DNA of 14,891 bases from Bacillota bacterium. GTDB taxonomy: Bacteria > Bacillota > Clostridia > Christensenellales > Aristaeellaceae. The DNA lies in the NCBI GenBank assembly GCA_023409955.1, contig JAEYQQ010000120.1, positions 1 through 14,891 on the forward strand. The letters are read 5' to 3'. The translations under genes were made by a program, and so were the position numbers. The notes below the pieces were generated by a model. The model ran no database searches and had not been told where the DNA came from. It saw only the letters and a program-made list of their open reading frames with translations. Below, one piece after another: positions 6,217 through 14,373 of this stretch (positions are counted from its first letter, which is position 1; the number at the start of each line of letters is the position of its first letter).

Positions 6217-6804
6217 TTGCTACCTCAGCAAATGGTCGCGCCAATTATTCTTGCATCTGGTTCGCCGCGCAGAAGAGAGCTTTTGAGTATTATGGGTGTA
6301 TCATATGAGACCATAGTCTTGGATACGGATGAAATATGCAGTGGTGAGCCAAATGAGCAGGTATGTATACTGGCTGAAAGAAAGGCAGCTGCCGTTGCTG
6401 GTATGCATGGAGACAGAATTGTATTGGCAGCGGATACGCTGGTTGCAAAAGACGATCGTATACTCGGAAAGCCTGAATCGATAGAGGAAGCTGTTGATAT
6501 GCTGATGTTGCTCAGCGGCGGTTGGCATGAAGTATATACTGGCGTATGTCTTTGGGACGTCGCTGGCGGCAGAAAAAGAGTGGAATACGACATGACACAG
6601 GTTCGCTTTTCTGCATTCTGCGAAGCTTCTGCAAGAGCATATGCAGCAACCGGTGAGCCCATGGATAAAGCAGGTGCTTATGCCATACAAGGGCGTGGTG
6701 GCATGTTTGTAGAGGAAATTAGAGGAAGCGCTTCAAATGTTATTGGATTGCCAATGGCTTTGGTTAGAAAAATGCTTCTAGAATTTGGAATTTGCATAAT
6801 CTGA
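6217..6804 (+). CDS. maf: Maf family nucleotide pyrophosphatase (dTTP/UTP type)
   Basis: Maf proteins hydrolyse non-canonical or excess nucleoside triphosphates to monophosphates, and several act on dTTP and UTP. Overproduction in B. subtilis inhibits septum formation. The 195-residue product has the full set of family motifs: ILASGSPRRRELL (residues 11-23), LAADTLV with the catalytic Asp73, ILGKPES, GWHEVYTGV and KAGAYAIQGRGGMFVEEIRGSASNVIGLP. TTG 6217 is chosen because AGGAGGG (6204-6210) lies 6 nt upstream. The in-frame ATG 6232 is too far from that site. It is the first gene of the operon and is followed after 16 nt by mreB. The radC gene often found between maf and mreB in Firmicutes is not present. 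Confidence 0.95.
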   Translation: MLPQQMVAPIILASGSPRRRELLSIMGVSYETIVLDTDEICSGEPNEQVCILAERKAAAVAGMHGDRIVLAADTLVAKDDRILGKPESIEEAVDMLMLLSGGWHEVYTGVCLWDVAGGRKRVEYDMTQVRFSAFCEASARAYAATGEPMDKAGAYAIQGRGGMFVEEIRGSASNVIGLPMALVRKMLLEFGICII

Positions 6805-6820
6805 GATTGGATGTGTAGAA

Positions 6821-7846
6821 ATGGCCATTGTGGCACCGGACATTGGCATAGATTTGGGAACCTCGAACACATTGGTATATGTACGAGGAAAAGGTATCGT
6901 AGTCAGCGAGCCAACTATTGTTGTAGTTGAGAGCGACAACAAAAGAATTGTGAAAGCAATCGGTGAAGAGGCCAGGATTATGAAAGGCCGGACTACCGGC
7001 GGAATCATGGACATACATCCCCTAAGGGAAGGCGTTATATCAGACTTTGATATGACAAAGCTCATGATTCAATATTTTATTCGCGAAGCTATTGGCGTAT
7101 CGCATTTAATTAAGCCTAGGGTGCTGATCACCGTACCCTGCAGTATATCGCCTATTGAGCGCCATGCCGTTACAGAAGCTACAAAAGTAGCTGGTGCGCG
7201 GCAAGTTCACATTATTGAAAAGCCATTTGCTGCTGCTATTGGATCAGGCCTGCCTGTGTATGAACCAGTTGGAAACATGGTGGTAGATATAGGCGGCGGC
7301 ACAACGGATGTTGCTGTAATATCCCTTGGCGGGGTTGTTATATCTCATTCCATACGCGTTGGTGGCGTAAAAATGGATGAAGCAATCATCAATTTTATCA
7401 AAAGAGAGTTCAATATGCTTATTGGTGATAGAACAGCTGAGGACGTAAAAATTGACCTTGGAGCTGCGCTACCCATAGAAGAAAATAGAAAAGCTTTAGT
7501 TCGTGGAAGAGACTTGATTACAAGTCTTCCTCAAACAACTGAGATTAACTCGGCCCAAGTGTACGAAGCATTAAGCGAACCTTGTCTGGCTATTTTGACA
7601 GCAATCAAATGGGTGCTGGAGAGGACTCCACCGGAACTTGCATCAGATATTATGCGCAGTGGTATCCACCTGACCGGTGGCGGTTCCATGTTATTTGGTA
7701 TGGACCAGTATATTGCATCTGAGCTCGGCATACCCGTTTTGCTGGCAAAGGAACCTATGGATTGTGCCGCTATGGGAATTGGATATCTTGCAGAAAATAT
7801 CGAAATTCTCCACAGGATAGGAAAGAGCGGTTTCCTGCGGCAATAA
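6821..7846 (+). CDS. mreB: Rod shape-determining protein MreB (actin-like)
   Basis: MreB is a membrane-associated actin homologue that organises lateral cell-wall synthesis in rods. The 341-residue protein has normal length and all actin-fold motifs: phosphate-1 (IDLGTSNTLVYV, near residue 8), phosphate-2 (VVDIGGGTTDVAVIS, about 157-171) and the adenosine motif (HLTGGGSMLFGM). The spacing to maf is 16 nt, and the upstream sequence (TTGGATGTGTAG) is a poor ribosome-binding site, so expression may rely on coupling to maf translation. The start is supported by the short N-terminus before DIGIDLG, typical of the family. Some Firmicutes have the paralogues Mbl or MreBH. The position directly before mreC makes this the canonical MreB, but assignment to a paralogue class from sequence alone is not firm. 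Confidence 0.95.
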   Translation: MAIVAPDIGIDLGTSNTLVYVRGKGIVVSEPTIVVVESDNKRIVKAIGEEARIMKGRTTGGIMDIHPLREGVISDFDMTKLMIQYFIREAIGVSHLIKPRVLITVPCSISPIERHAVTEATKVAGARQVHIIEKPFAAAIGSGLPVYEPVGNMVVDIGGGTTDVAVISLGGVVISHSIRVGGVKMDEAIINFIKREFNMLIGDRTAEDVKIDLGAALPIEENRKALVRGRDLITSLPQTTEINSAQVYEALSEPCLAILTAIKWVLERTPPELASDIMRSGIHLTGGGSMLFGMDQYIASELGIPVLLAKEPMDCAAMGIGYLAENIEILHRIGKSGFLRQ

Positions 7847-7868
7847 TAAGGAAAGGTAGCCTGAAACC

Positions 7869-9125
7869 ATGAAGTACAGAAAGCCACGAGTTGCAGATAA
7901 TCCCATACAAGTACAACCCGAAAAAAAGGAACATCCAAGACTTCGCAAGATGATTGCCTGGATGGTCTGTGTCTTTTTGCTACTGATTATCGGTGTCATG
8001 GTCTTTGCAAGCATTTTCCCTACCAATAATCTGCTTAAGGTTCCAGGGAATGTTGTAGCAGGCACGGTAGCACCAATACAAAACATTTTTTCATCAATAA
8101 CCAATACTGTAGTAGGTTATTTTCGAACCTTAAAATTACGCAGCAATCTGGAATTTGAGTATAATCGTGTTGTTTCCGAACTTGAGCAAGCTCGATACCA
8201 AGCTATGCGTGTTGAGGAATTGGAAAGGGATTTAGCTGTATACAAAGATATTGCAGATGAAATGTCTTTTAATGAAGCAATGAATCCGATCGCTTGCCGG
8301 GTAATTGGCCGAGGAGAATCCAATAACTATTTTTCTGTTTTTACAATTAATAAAGGTTCTAATGATGGTATTGAAAATTTCATGGCAGTTACAACATCAG
8401 AAGCCTTAGTAGGTTATACATATGATGTGAAAGCAAACAGCGCCAGCGTTCGTTCTATCATTGATAGTGAAGCCAAGGTTCCTGGTTTGATACAACTATC
8501 TCGGGATCAAGGCATTGTTTCCGGCGCGCTTGGTGAGGATGGAACACCAACGTGTCGCATGCTTTATCAGGAAGGTACGCTTCCTAGGCCTGGTGATATG
8601 GTTGTTACATCTGGTGTTGGTTCGGTAACATTGGATCTAGCTTTTCCAAGGGGAATACCTATTGGAACAGTGCGGGAAAGCACCCGCGGAATGGATTCGA
8701 ACAAGCAATATATTGTTATTGAACCTATTGTCGATTTCCAGCATATCGAAAATGTAATTGTACTGCGTTATAAGCCTGATGCTATTGCCGTAGAAGACCG
8801 CGGGAATGCAAGTGCCAGCAGCAGTAGTTTTGTCCCGTTGGATTCACCCAGACCGTTACCCTCGCTTATCATGGGTGATACTGTTATCACCTTTGGTACG
8901 CCCACGCCATCACCTGATCCTAATGCGACGCCTAGTCCGACGCCATCACCAACGCCAACACCCCGTCCTATCATCACTGTGCCGCCGTCAAATGACAGCA
9001 TTGAATATCAAGTACCCAACAGCGGTACATCAGAAACACAGACACCACAGCAAGCGACCAATCCGCCAACACCATCACCAACGCCTACCTTCTCGCTTGA
9101 TAACCTCACTGTAGAGGGGGATTGA
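7869..9125 (+). CDS. mreC: Cell shape protein MreC with long Pro/Thr/Ser-rich C-terminal tail
   Basis: MreC is a bitopic membrane protein whose extracellular domain forms filaments and activates PBP2/RodA. The 418-residue product has a basic cytoplasmic N-terminus (about 1-28), one membrane helix (about 29-47), a coiled coil (about 85-125, including SELEQARYQAMRVEELERDL) and the double beta-barrel core (about 135-302), with the signatures NKGSNDGI, GEDGTPTCRMLYQEG, GDMVVTSGVGSV and FPRGIPIGTV. Many MreC proteins end soon after the second barrel at about 280-300 residues. This one continues for roughly 114 residues of low-complexity sequence rich in Pro, Thr and Ser, with TPSPTP-type repeats at about 345-367 and 399-407. 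The tail should lie outside the membrane, facing the cell wall. ATG 7869 follows AAGGAAAGG (7849-7857). The 3' end runs into mreD. Confidence 0.94.
   Translation: MKYRKPRVADNPIQVQPEKKEHPRLRKMIAWMVCVFLLLIIGVMVFASIFPTNNLLKVPGNVVAGTVAPIQNIFSSITNTVVGYFRTLKLRSNLEFEYNRVVSELEQARYQAMRVEELERDLAVYKDIADEMSFNEAMNPIACRVIGRGESNNYFSVFTINKGSNDGIENFMAVTTSEALVGYTYDVKANSASVRSIIDSEAKVPGLIQLSRDQGIVSGALGEDGTPTCRMLYQEGTLPRPGDMVVTSGVGSVTLDLAFPRGIPIGTVRESTRGMDSNKQYIVIEPIVDFQHIENVIVLRYKPDAIAVEDRGNASASSSSFVPLDSPRPLPSLIMGDTVITFGTPTPSPDPNATPSPTPSPTPTPRPIITVPPSNDSIEYQVPNSGTSETQTPQQATNPPTPSPTPTFSLDNLTVEGD
8901..9086 (+). repeat. Low-complexity repeat region encoding the MreC tail
   Basis: Two clusters of Pro-Thr/Pro-Ser codons lie at 8901-8969 and 9063-9086. 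The 14-mer CCATCACCAACGCC occurs exactly at 8943-8956 and at 9072-9085, and ACGCCATCACC at 8904-8914 and 8940-8950. The repeats are in the mreC frame and encode alternating Pro with Thr or Ser. Such tracts can expand or contract by slippage or recombination, so length may vary between strains. Confidence 0.75.
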
Positions 9126-9127
9126 GC

Positions 9128-9682
9128 GTGCGTATTGTACTACGTTCATTGCTTTTGATTTTCTTGGGATACCTTGTCCAGGTGTGCATTATGCCATACT
9201 TGGCTATCGGTGGCATAAAAGCCAACTTGCTTTTTTCACTGATAGCTATCGTTACGGTTGCCTATAGCAAGTTTTATACATTCGGTATCGCAGCCGTTTC
9301 GGGGATACTTGTTGACGCTATGACCAGCGGTCTACCTATTCTAAACCTGATTGCATATCCTGCGATTGGTCAATTAGGGAGCTTGATATTCGCCGACAAA
9401 TCTGAAAGAAGGCTAGAACAGGAACGAAGCCAAGGCAAGCCAGGCACAAACACAAACCCCTACATAAGAACATTATTGTGTGCATTATTCAACATTACAT
9501 GGTATGAAGCAGTACATATTCTATTTATCTACTTGAATGGTGTTAGCCTTGGCTGGACACAATTCGGCCGAATGTTTGTATCTATTATCTATACTGTTGC
9601 CGTAACGGCAATTCTGATGCTGCCAGTGCGTTATGTTTTAGGTATGTATGCCCGTAGGATGAAAACACAAGCAACAGGTTGA
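9128..9682 (+). CDS. mreD: Rod shape-determining membrane protein MreD
   Basis: MreD is a small polytopic membrane protein of the elongation complex that works with MreC and RodA/PBP2. From GTG 9128 the protein has 184 residues, with five or six membrane segments and a polar loop at about 92-112. The N-terminus RIVLRSLLLIFLGYLVQ and the region SGILVDAMTSGLPI-LNLIAYPAIGQ are typical. The start GTG 9128 lies about 8 nt after GAGGGGGAT. TTG 9122, which overlaps the mreC stop, is an alternative but is too close to that site. The position between mreC and PBP2 makes the call secure despite low sequence conservation in this family. Confidence 0.92.
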   Translation: MRIVLRSLLLIFLGYLVQVCIMPYLAIGGIKANLLFSLIAIVTVAYSKFYTFGIAAVSGILVDAMTSGLPILNLIAYPAIGQLGSLIFADKSERRLEQERSQGKPGTNTNPYIRTLLCALFNITWYEAVHILFIYLNGVSLGWTQFGRMFVSIIYTVAVTAILMLPVRYVLGMYARRMKTQATG

Positions 9683-9696
9683 ATGGGGGTATCATT

Positions 9697-12255
9697 ATGA
9701 CAAACCGCTCTAACAGAGAACAGTCTTTTTTGCAACAGAACGGCAGATTCATCATTTTTGTGCTGATTGTTTTCTTGATTTTTGGTTATATGCTGTTTGG
9801 TATTATGGACCTGCAGATCAATGGTGCCGAAGCTTATGGTACAAAAGCTGCAAATAAGCGCACTACGAAAGTAACACTTCGTGGAAGCCGGGGAATGATC
9901 ACTGATTCGGAATCAAATATTCTTGCGCAGGACGAAGGAATTTACAATGTAACTTTCTATCGTGATGGATCTCAAAACTCACCAAGTGACTATAAAGCCT
10001 TTACGGAGTCTATTACCCAAACAATCAATATCATTGAGTCCAATGGTGGCAATTTGTCTGTCTCCTCTGTATTTGAAAGAGATCCAGAGACAGGGGAATG
10101 GCGTTTCAATTTTGGCAAAGGTGTTTCGGAATCTGTGCTTGCGACCCGAGAAACGCAATGGCGTAGCAATCACTACATGTCCAAATCGTCTTTCCCGACT
10201 GCCACTGACTGTATTGAAGGTACAGAGACAAGAAAAGGTTTGAAAAGTATTTATCAGATTCCTGAAGGTACTGATGAAGCATTGATGCTCAAAATCATTG
10301 CAGTTTACTCTGAAATGCAGATGAATTTGTTCAATTCGCAGCCTATTGTAATTGCAAAGGAAGTATCCTACAAAACCGTATCTGAGGTTGAGATACAATC
10401 CATTATGCTTCCCGGTATGGAAATTTCGGTTGGCACAAAGCGTGTATATCCTAAGTCAAACCTTGCTGCACAAATTATTGGTTACACAGGGGCTATATAT
10501 TCCAATGAAAAATACGAAGAGCTTAAGGTAAAAGGCTATTCTTATAACGATTTTATTGGACGTGACGGTATTGAAGCATCCATGGAAGATTGGCTTACAC
10601 AAAACTCTTCTCTTCGCCAAGGCTATAAAGAACTGGAGCGCGATCGTCTGGGTAAGGTTACGCGTACTATCAGTTCTGTTGAACCGGAAGATGGTAATAA
10701 TGTAAAGCTGACACTTATAACAAGCTATCAGCAGCAAGCAGAACGAGCCATTGCCAACAACGTAAAAGTTACGCGTGACAGGCAAGAAAGTGAAATGGCT
10801 AAGCAAAGCTGGAAAGAAAATAATAAAGAGGATATAGCGATACGCAAATGGGATAAATATCCTATTCAATTGGCTGAACATGGTGTTTTGATGGTGGTCG
10901 ATATGGAGGGCCGGGTGCTGGCTATGGCCAATTATCCCACCTATGACTTAAATGCGCTTGTTGCGGGCGGTCCGGAAGCAAGGCAAATTCAAACGGACCC
11001 AAGAAATCTCTTTTTGAACTATGCCATTCATGCACGAGGTGCTCCCGGTTCCATATTCAAAATGGTAACCGGCCTAGCTGCACTGATGGAAGGCAGTAAT
11101 TTTGATGAACCTTTTGATGTTAATACAGAGATCGATGACGAAGGTCCTTATGATAGATATGAAAGCGATCAATCCAAAGCACCAAGGTGTTGGATTATGC
11201 CTAATCTTCTGTATACACATCAAAATCAAACCATTGTAGAGGGTATTTCACACTCCTGCAACTACTTTTTCTATGAATTAGGAAGCAGGCTGTATCAAGA
11301 GGGTGATCTTTTATACAAATATTCGTCCTACCTTGGATTGACATCAAAAACCGGTATCGATTTACCAGGCGAAGTACGCAGCGTTGTTGGTACGCAGAGT
11401 TCCCTTTACGATCCAGAAAGGGCTGTGGGTGAGGCCTATCAGGATACATCCAAGCCGATTATAGTATTCAATGCGCTGAAAAAGCATTTCCGTAACTTTG
11501 GCGCCAGCAGAAAGATTGTGTATGATGAGGAACGGTTGAACCGGTGCGTAAAGCGGATGATGGATATGGCCGTAAATACGGAACAGGGTTCTAATGGCGA
11601 GATCTGGATTACCAATATGCGCATAATCTTGATGGAAGAGCTGAATATGACGCAGGAAATGGTGTACTTGCGAGCTGTCATTGGTGATGCATATAATCAT
11701 CTCAATGAGCTTAAATGGGGCGGAAGCTATGCTATTCAAACTGCTATCGGACAGGGTATAACAGTACTTACGCCTGCAGCTGTTGCACGGTATGTAGCCG
11801 CCCTTGCCAATGGCGGAGATGTATACAATCTCATGCTAGTGGACTCTATTGTATCGCCTGAAGGCGAAGTTGTGAGTAAGCGTGAGCCTACATTGTTTAA
11901 CAGCATTGAAGGTGCAGAAGAATACCTGAATTATATCAAGCTTGGAATGAAGGGCGTTGTGGACGAAAGCGGTACGGCAGCACGCCACTTCCGAAACTTC
12001 AAGTATAGAGATGAAATAGCTGCTAAAACAGGTACTGCAGAAAACTCAACCATCGATTTAGAAAATAACGCATGGTTCGTTTCCTTCCTTCCTATTGACA
12101 ATCCGGAGATTGCAGTAGTCAGCTATATACCAAATGGCTATTCTGGTGGTGACGCATCACTGGCGGCACGTGATTTTATGGAGTGGTATATGAATCAGAA
12201 AACAATGAGCACAGATGAATCCACACTGCCTGGCGGCAATCAGCTCACTCCATGA
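9697..12255 (+). CDS. mrdA: Penicillin-binding protein 2 (class B, elongation-specific transpeptidase)
   Basis: PBP2 cross-links peptidoglycan during rod elongation together with RodA. The product has 852 residues, against about 620-720 in many bacteria. One N-terminal membrane anchor (about 18-38) is followed by the pedestal domain with an LRGSRGMITD motif, and a transpeptidase domain. The catalytic triad motifs are present: S452-I-F-K455 (active-site Ser in PGSIFK), S520-C-N522 and K777-T-G779. The distance from the LPGE motif (556-559) to the GQGI motif (685-688) is about 125 residues, roughly 85 more than in E. coli PBP2, so an extra segment sits between the SxN and KTG motifs. ATG 9697 follows GGGGGT (9685-9690). 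An upstream TTG at 9679 overlapping mreD is less likely. Gene order with mreD and rodA supports PBP2, not the division-specific PBP3. Confidence 0.94.
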   Translation: MTNRSNREQSFLQQNGRFIIFVLIVFLIFGYMLFGIMDLQINGAEAYGTKAANKRTTKVTLRGSRGMITDSESNILAQDEGIYNVTFYRDGSQNSPSDYKAFTESITQTINIIESNGGNLSVSSVFERDPETGEWRFNFGKGVSESVLATRETQWRSNHYMSKSSFPTATDCIEGTETRKGLKSIYQIPEGTDEALMLKIIAVYSEMQMNLFNSQPIVIAKEVSYKTVSEVEIQSIMLPGMEISVGTKRVYPKSNLAAQIIGYTGAIYSNEKYEELKVKGYSYNDFIGRDGIEASMEDWLTQNSSLRQGYKELERDRLGKVTRTISSVEPEDGNNVKLTLITSYQQQAERAIANNVKVTRDRQESEMAKQSWKENNKEDIAIRKWDKYPIQLAEHGVLMVVDMEGRVLAMANYPTYDLNALVAGGPEARQIQTDPRNLFLNYAIHARGAPGSIFKMVTGLAALMEGSNFDEPFDVNTEIDDEGPYDRYESDQSKAPRCWIMPNLLYTHQNQTIVEGISHSCNYFFYELGSRLYQEGDLLYKYSSYLGLTSKTGIDLPGEVRSVVGTQSSLYDPERAVGEAYQDTSKPIIVFNALKKHFRNFGASRKIVYDEERLNRCVKRMMDMAVNTEQGSNGEIWITNMRIILMEELNMTQEMVYLRAVIGDAYNHLNELKWGGSYAIQTAIGQGITVLTPAAVARYVAALANGGDVYNLMLVDSIVSPEGEVVSKREPTLFNSIEGAEEYLNYIKLGMKGVVDESGTAARHFRNFKYRDEIAAKTGTAENSTIDLENNAWFVSFLPIDNPEIAVVSYIPNGYSGGDASLAARDFMEWYMNQKTMSTDESTLPGGNQLTP

Positions 12256-12274
12256 TTTTGAAAGGAAAAAAACC

Positions 12275-13081
12275 ATGAGTCAAGCATGGATGATTGCCTC
12301 CGGAAAAGGGGGAGTAGGGAAGTCGACGATAGCTGCTGCAATAGCTGTTGGTTTAGCTATGAAACAACAGCATGTTGCTATCGTTGATGCAGATATTGGT
12401 TTACGCAGTTTGGATGTGATGCTCGGCCTTGAAAACCGTATCGTTTATGATCTGGTGGATGTGATAAATGGCTCATGCAAACTCAAACAGGCTTTGGTGA
12501 ATCACTGGCGCTATCCCTCTTTATCCCTGCTACCAGCTGCGCAAATGAGTGATTCTTCAGGTGTTACAGCGAAAGATATACAGCGCATCATACTTCGCTT
12601 GAAAAAGGAATATGATTATGTTTTGGTCGATTGCCCAGCTGGCATCGGCAGGGGATTTCAAAATGTACTTGGTGCAGCAGATGATACGATACTCGTTACA
12701 ACACCAGATGATGTAGCTATGCGTGATGTTGAACGGGTTTGCGCTCTGGTTACAGATTATGGTCTTCCAAGACCGATGCTGATAGTAAACCAGGTTAATG
12801 TTGATCTTGTTAAGGCGGGTATCATGTACCCACCAGCAATAATTGCCCAATCTCTGGATATGCAGTTGTTAGGAATCTTGCCCAAATCAGATCATGTATA
12901 CCGCCAATTATTGCGCCATATGACCGCGATTGAAGGAAAGGGTGATGTTCAGACGTCTCTTCACAGAATCGTTCGGCGTCTTATCGGTGAAGTGGTTCCT
13001 TTACCCATATTGAGTAAGGATGAACGTTCACCGCTGAAACGTTTGTTTAGTCGCGAGAAAAAAGGATGTGAATGGGCATGA
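12275..13081 (+). CDS. minD: Septum site-determining ATPase MinD (no minC or minE beside it)
   Basis: MinD is a ParA/Mrp-type ATPase that binds the membrane in its ATP form and normally recruits the FtsZ inhibitor MinC. It helps place the division septum. The 268-residue product shows the deviant Walker A GKGGVGKST (K11 and K16), the VDADIGLRSLDVMLGLEN region, the MinD-specific RIVYDLVDVINGSCKLKQAL, DCPAGI and LLPAAQ. The C-terminal SPLKRLFSREKK is a plausible amphipathic membrane-targeting helix. ATG 12275 is chosen because AAAGGA lies about 9 nt upstream. A longer frame from 12215 overlaps mrdA and lacks such a site. Clostridial operons commonly carry minC-minD-minE here. minC is missing because only 19 nt separate mrdA from minD, and minE is missing because minD overlaps rodA. 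FlhG and ParA are less likely from the motifs. Confidence 0.94.
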   Translation: MSQAWMIASGKGGVGKSTIAAAIAVGLAMKQQHVAIVDADIGLRSLDVMLGLENRIVYDLVDVINGSCKLKQALVNHWRYPSLSLLPAAQMSDSSGVTAKDIQRIILRLKKEYDYVLVDCPAGIGRGFQNVLGAADDTILVTTPDDVAMRDVERVCALVTDYGLPRPMLIVNQVNVDLVKAGIMYPPAIIAQSLDMQLLGILPKSDHVYRQLLRHMTAIEGKGDVQTSLHRIVRRLIGEVVPLPILSKDERSPLKRLFSREKKGCEWA

Positions 13082-14277
13082 TGATCAGCGAAAACAGACG
13101 ATCCAAGGCTCATTTGGATTTGTCATTAATCGTTTTGACATATTTATTGGCTATATTTGGTGTGCTCGCCGTAACGATAGCCACGTATCCAGCAGTGGAC
13201 TCAGATCCAGGAAAAGCGCTTCTGAACCATATTGTTGATTCATATTATGGCCAGAGGCAGGCAATATTTTTATTTGTATCTCCGATTATATTGGGGGTTA
13301 TCATATCTTTTCGCTATGAAAACCTTCGCCTGCTTTCCCGACTGTTTTATTATATCAGTGTATTTCTTCTTGTTGTTGTGCTTGTTACTTCTCAGGTAAA
13401 GGGAGTTAAAGCATGGATGGATATTATTTGGGGCTATACGATCCAGCCTTCAGAGTTTGTTAAGCTTGGCTTGATTTTGATTATGGCTAGAATTCTGTCA
13501 ACCAATAACGATCCAATGTCAACCTGGAAAGATTTTTTACGGCTCATGATCATTATCGGGTTGCCGGCATTAATTATATTGCTTCAAGGTGAAATGGGAT
13601 CACTGATGGTGATGATTTTCATTTTTGCCGTGATGCTATATTTTGGCGGTGTCAAGCTCAAGATTCTGTTTGGACTGGCTGCTGCTGGCATTTTGGCTGT
13701 ATTGCTTGTATATGCATTTGCAGTTGCCAGCGGCAGTGATAACTATCGTTTACAACGAATTGTATCCTTTTTAAACCCCGAGATGTACTCTTCTGGTGAC
13801 GCATATCAGCAAACGCAATCGATAATAGCAATTGGTTCTGGTGGAATAAGCGGTATCGGAATGTTTGTAGATGGATCTATGAGCCAACTGGATTATGTAC
13901 CCGCTGATTGGACGGACTTTATTTTTTCTACAATAGGGGAAGCGTTTGGATTCATAGGTTGTTCACTTATTATACTTGTATACATGTTGATGATTCTGCG
14001 CATGATATATTTGGCTCGCTTTACACAAGACAAGTTTGGTAAGTTAATTATCATTGGCGTTATGTCGATGTTCCTTTTTCATATATTCCAAAATATAGCC
14101 ATGACGCTTGGCCTTATGCCGATTGCAGGTATCCCACTTCCACTGTTGAGTTACGGCGGATCTAACATGGTAACGAGTATGGCTGGTATAGGACTCGTGT
14201 TAAATGTGGTTCGAAATCGAAGCCTGTCTGCTACGGTAAATGCACCGCAATTAAGCAGAAACCGATATATCCGGTAA
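13072..14277 (+). CDS. rodA: Peptidoglycan glycosyltransferase RodA (SEDS family)
   Basis: RodA polymerises lipid II into glycan strands in partnership with PBP2. The 401-residue protein has about ten membrane segments and SEDS motifs: KGVKAWMD followed by IQPSEFVK (QPSE at 125-128), QGEMGS (172-177), AIGSGGISGIGM, WTDFIFSTIGE with the presumed catalytic D282, and the C-terminal PIAGIPLPLLSYGGSNMV. Two motifs differ from the commonest forms as I know them: QPDLGT reads QGEMGS, and the PExHTDF motif reads PADWTDF. The key Asp is kept. ATG 13072 overlaps minD by 10 nt and follows AAGGAT (13062-13067). ATG 13078 (4-nt ATGA overlap) and ATG 13081 are alternatives. FtsW is the main alternative, but the mre/PBP2 operon favours RodA. 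It is the last gene of the operon. Confidence 0.94.
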   Translation: MGMMISENRRSKAHLDLSLIVLTYLLAIFGVLAVTIATYPAVDSDPGKALLNHIVDSYYGQRQAIFLFVSPIILGVIISFRYENLRLLSRLFYYISVFLLVVVLVTSQVKGVKAWMDIIWGYTIQPSEFVKLGLILIMARILSTNNDPMSTWKDFLRLMIIIGLPALIILLQGEMGSLMVMIFIFAVMLYFGGVKLKILFGLAAAGILAVLLVYAFAVASGSDNYRLQRIVSFLNPEMYSSGDAYQQTQSIIAIGSGGISGIGMFVDGSMSQLDYVPADWTDFIFSTIGEAFGFIGCSLIILVYMLMILRMIYLARFTQDKFGKLIIIGVMSMFLFHIFQNIAMTLGLMPIAGIPLPLLSYGGSNMVTSMAGIGLVLNVVRNRSLSATVNAPQLSRNRYIR

Positions 14278-14319
14278 CCGTATCAGCGGTTTAGAAATGC
14301 CATATCCAAATAGATTGGT

Positions 14320-14366
14320 CAAAAAAAGCCGCCAAGTTGAGATATTATGTCCCAGCATGGCGGCTT
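14320..14366 (-). terminator. Intrinsic terminator of lexA, between convergent rodA and lexA
   Basis: AAGCCGCCA (14326-14334) pairs perfectly with TGGCGGCTT (14358-14366) around a 23-nt loop. Read on the minus strand the stem is followed by a run of seven T (complement of A 14321-14327), which fits a terminator just after the lexA stop. On the plus strand only TTACTTT follows, so it could also reduce read-through from rodA, but less well. Confidence 0.8.
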
Positions 14367-14373
14367 ACTTTGC

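Noticed and set aside
8806..9114. 102-codon frame overlapping the mreC tail in another frame
   Set aside because: The His/Arg/Gln-rich product is the expected by-product of reading the Pro/Thr repeat codons out of frame, and there is no initiation signal.
11044..11055. PBP2 active-site motif SIFK as a damaged site
   Set aside because: The motif only requires Ser and Lys three residues apart (SxxK), and both are present. Ile in place of Thr does not by itself imply inactivity.
14276..14291. Small hairpin AACCG-TATCAG-CGGTT at the rodA stop codon
   Set aside because: The stem is only five pairs with no T run, too weak to call a terminator. The stronger hairpin at 14320-14366 lies just downstream.
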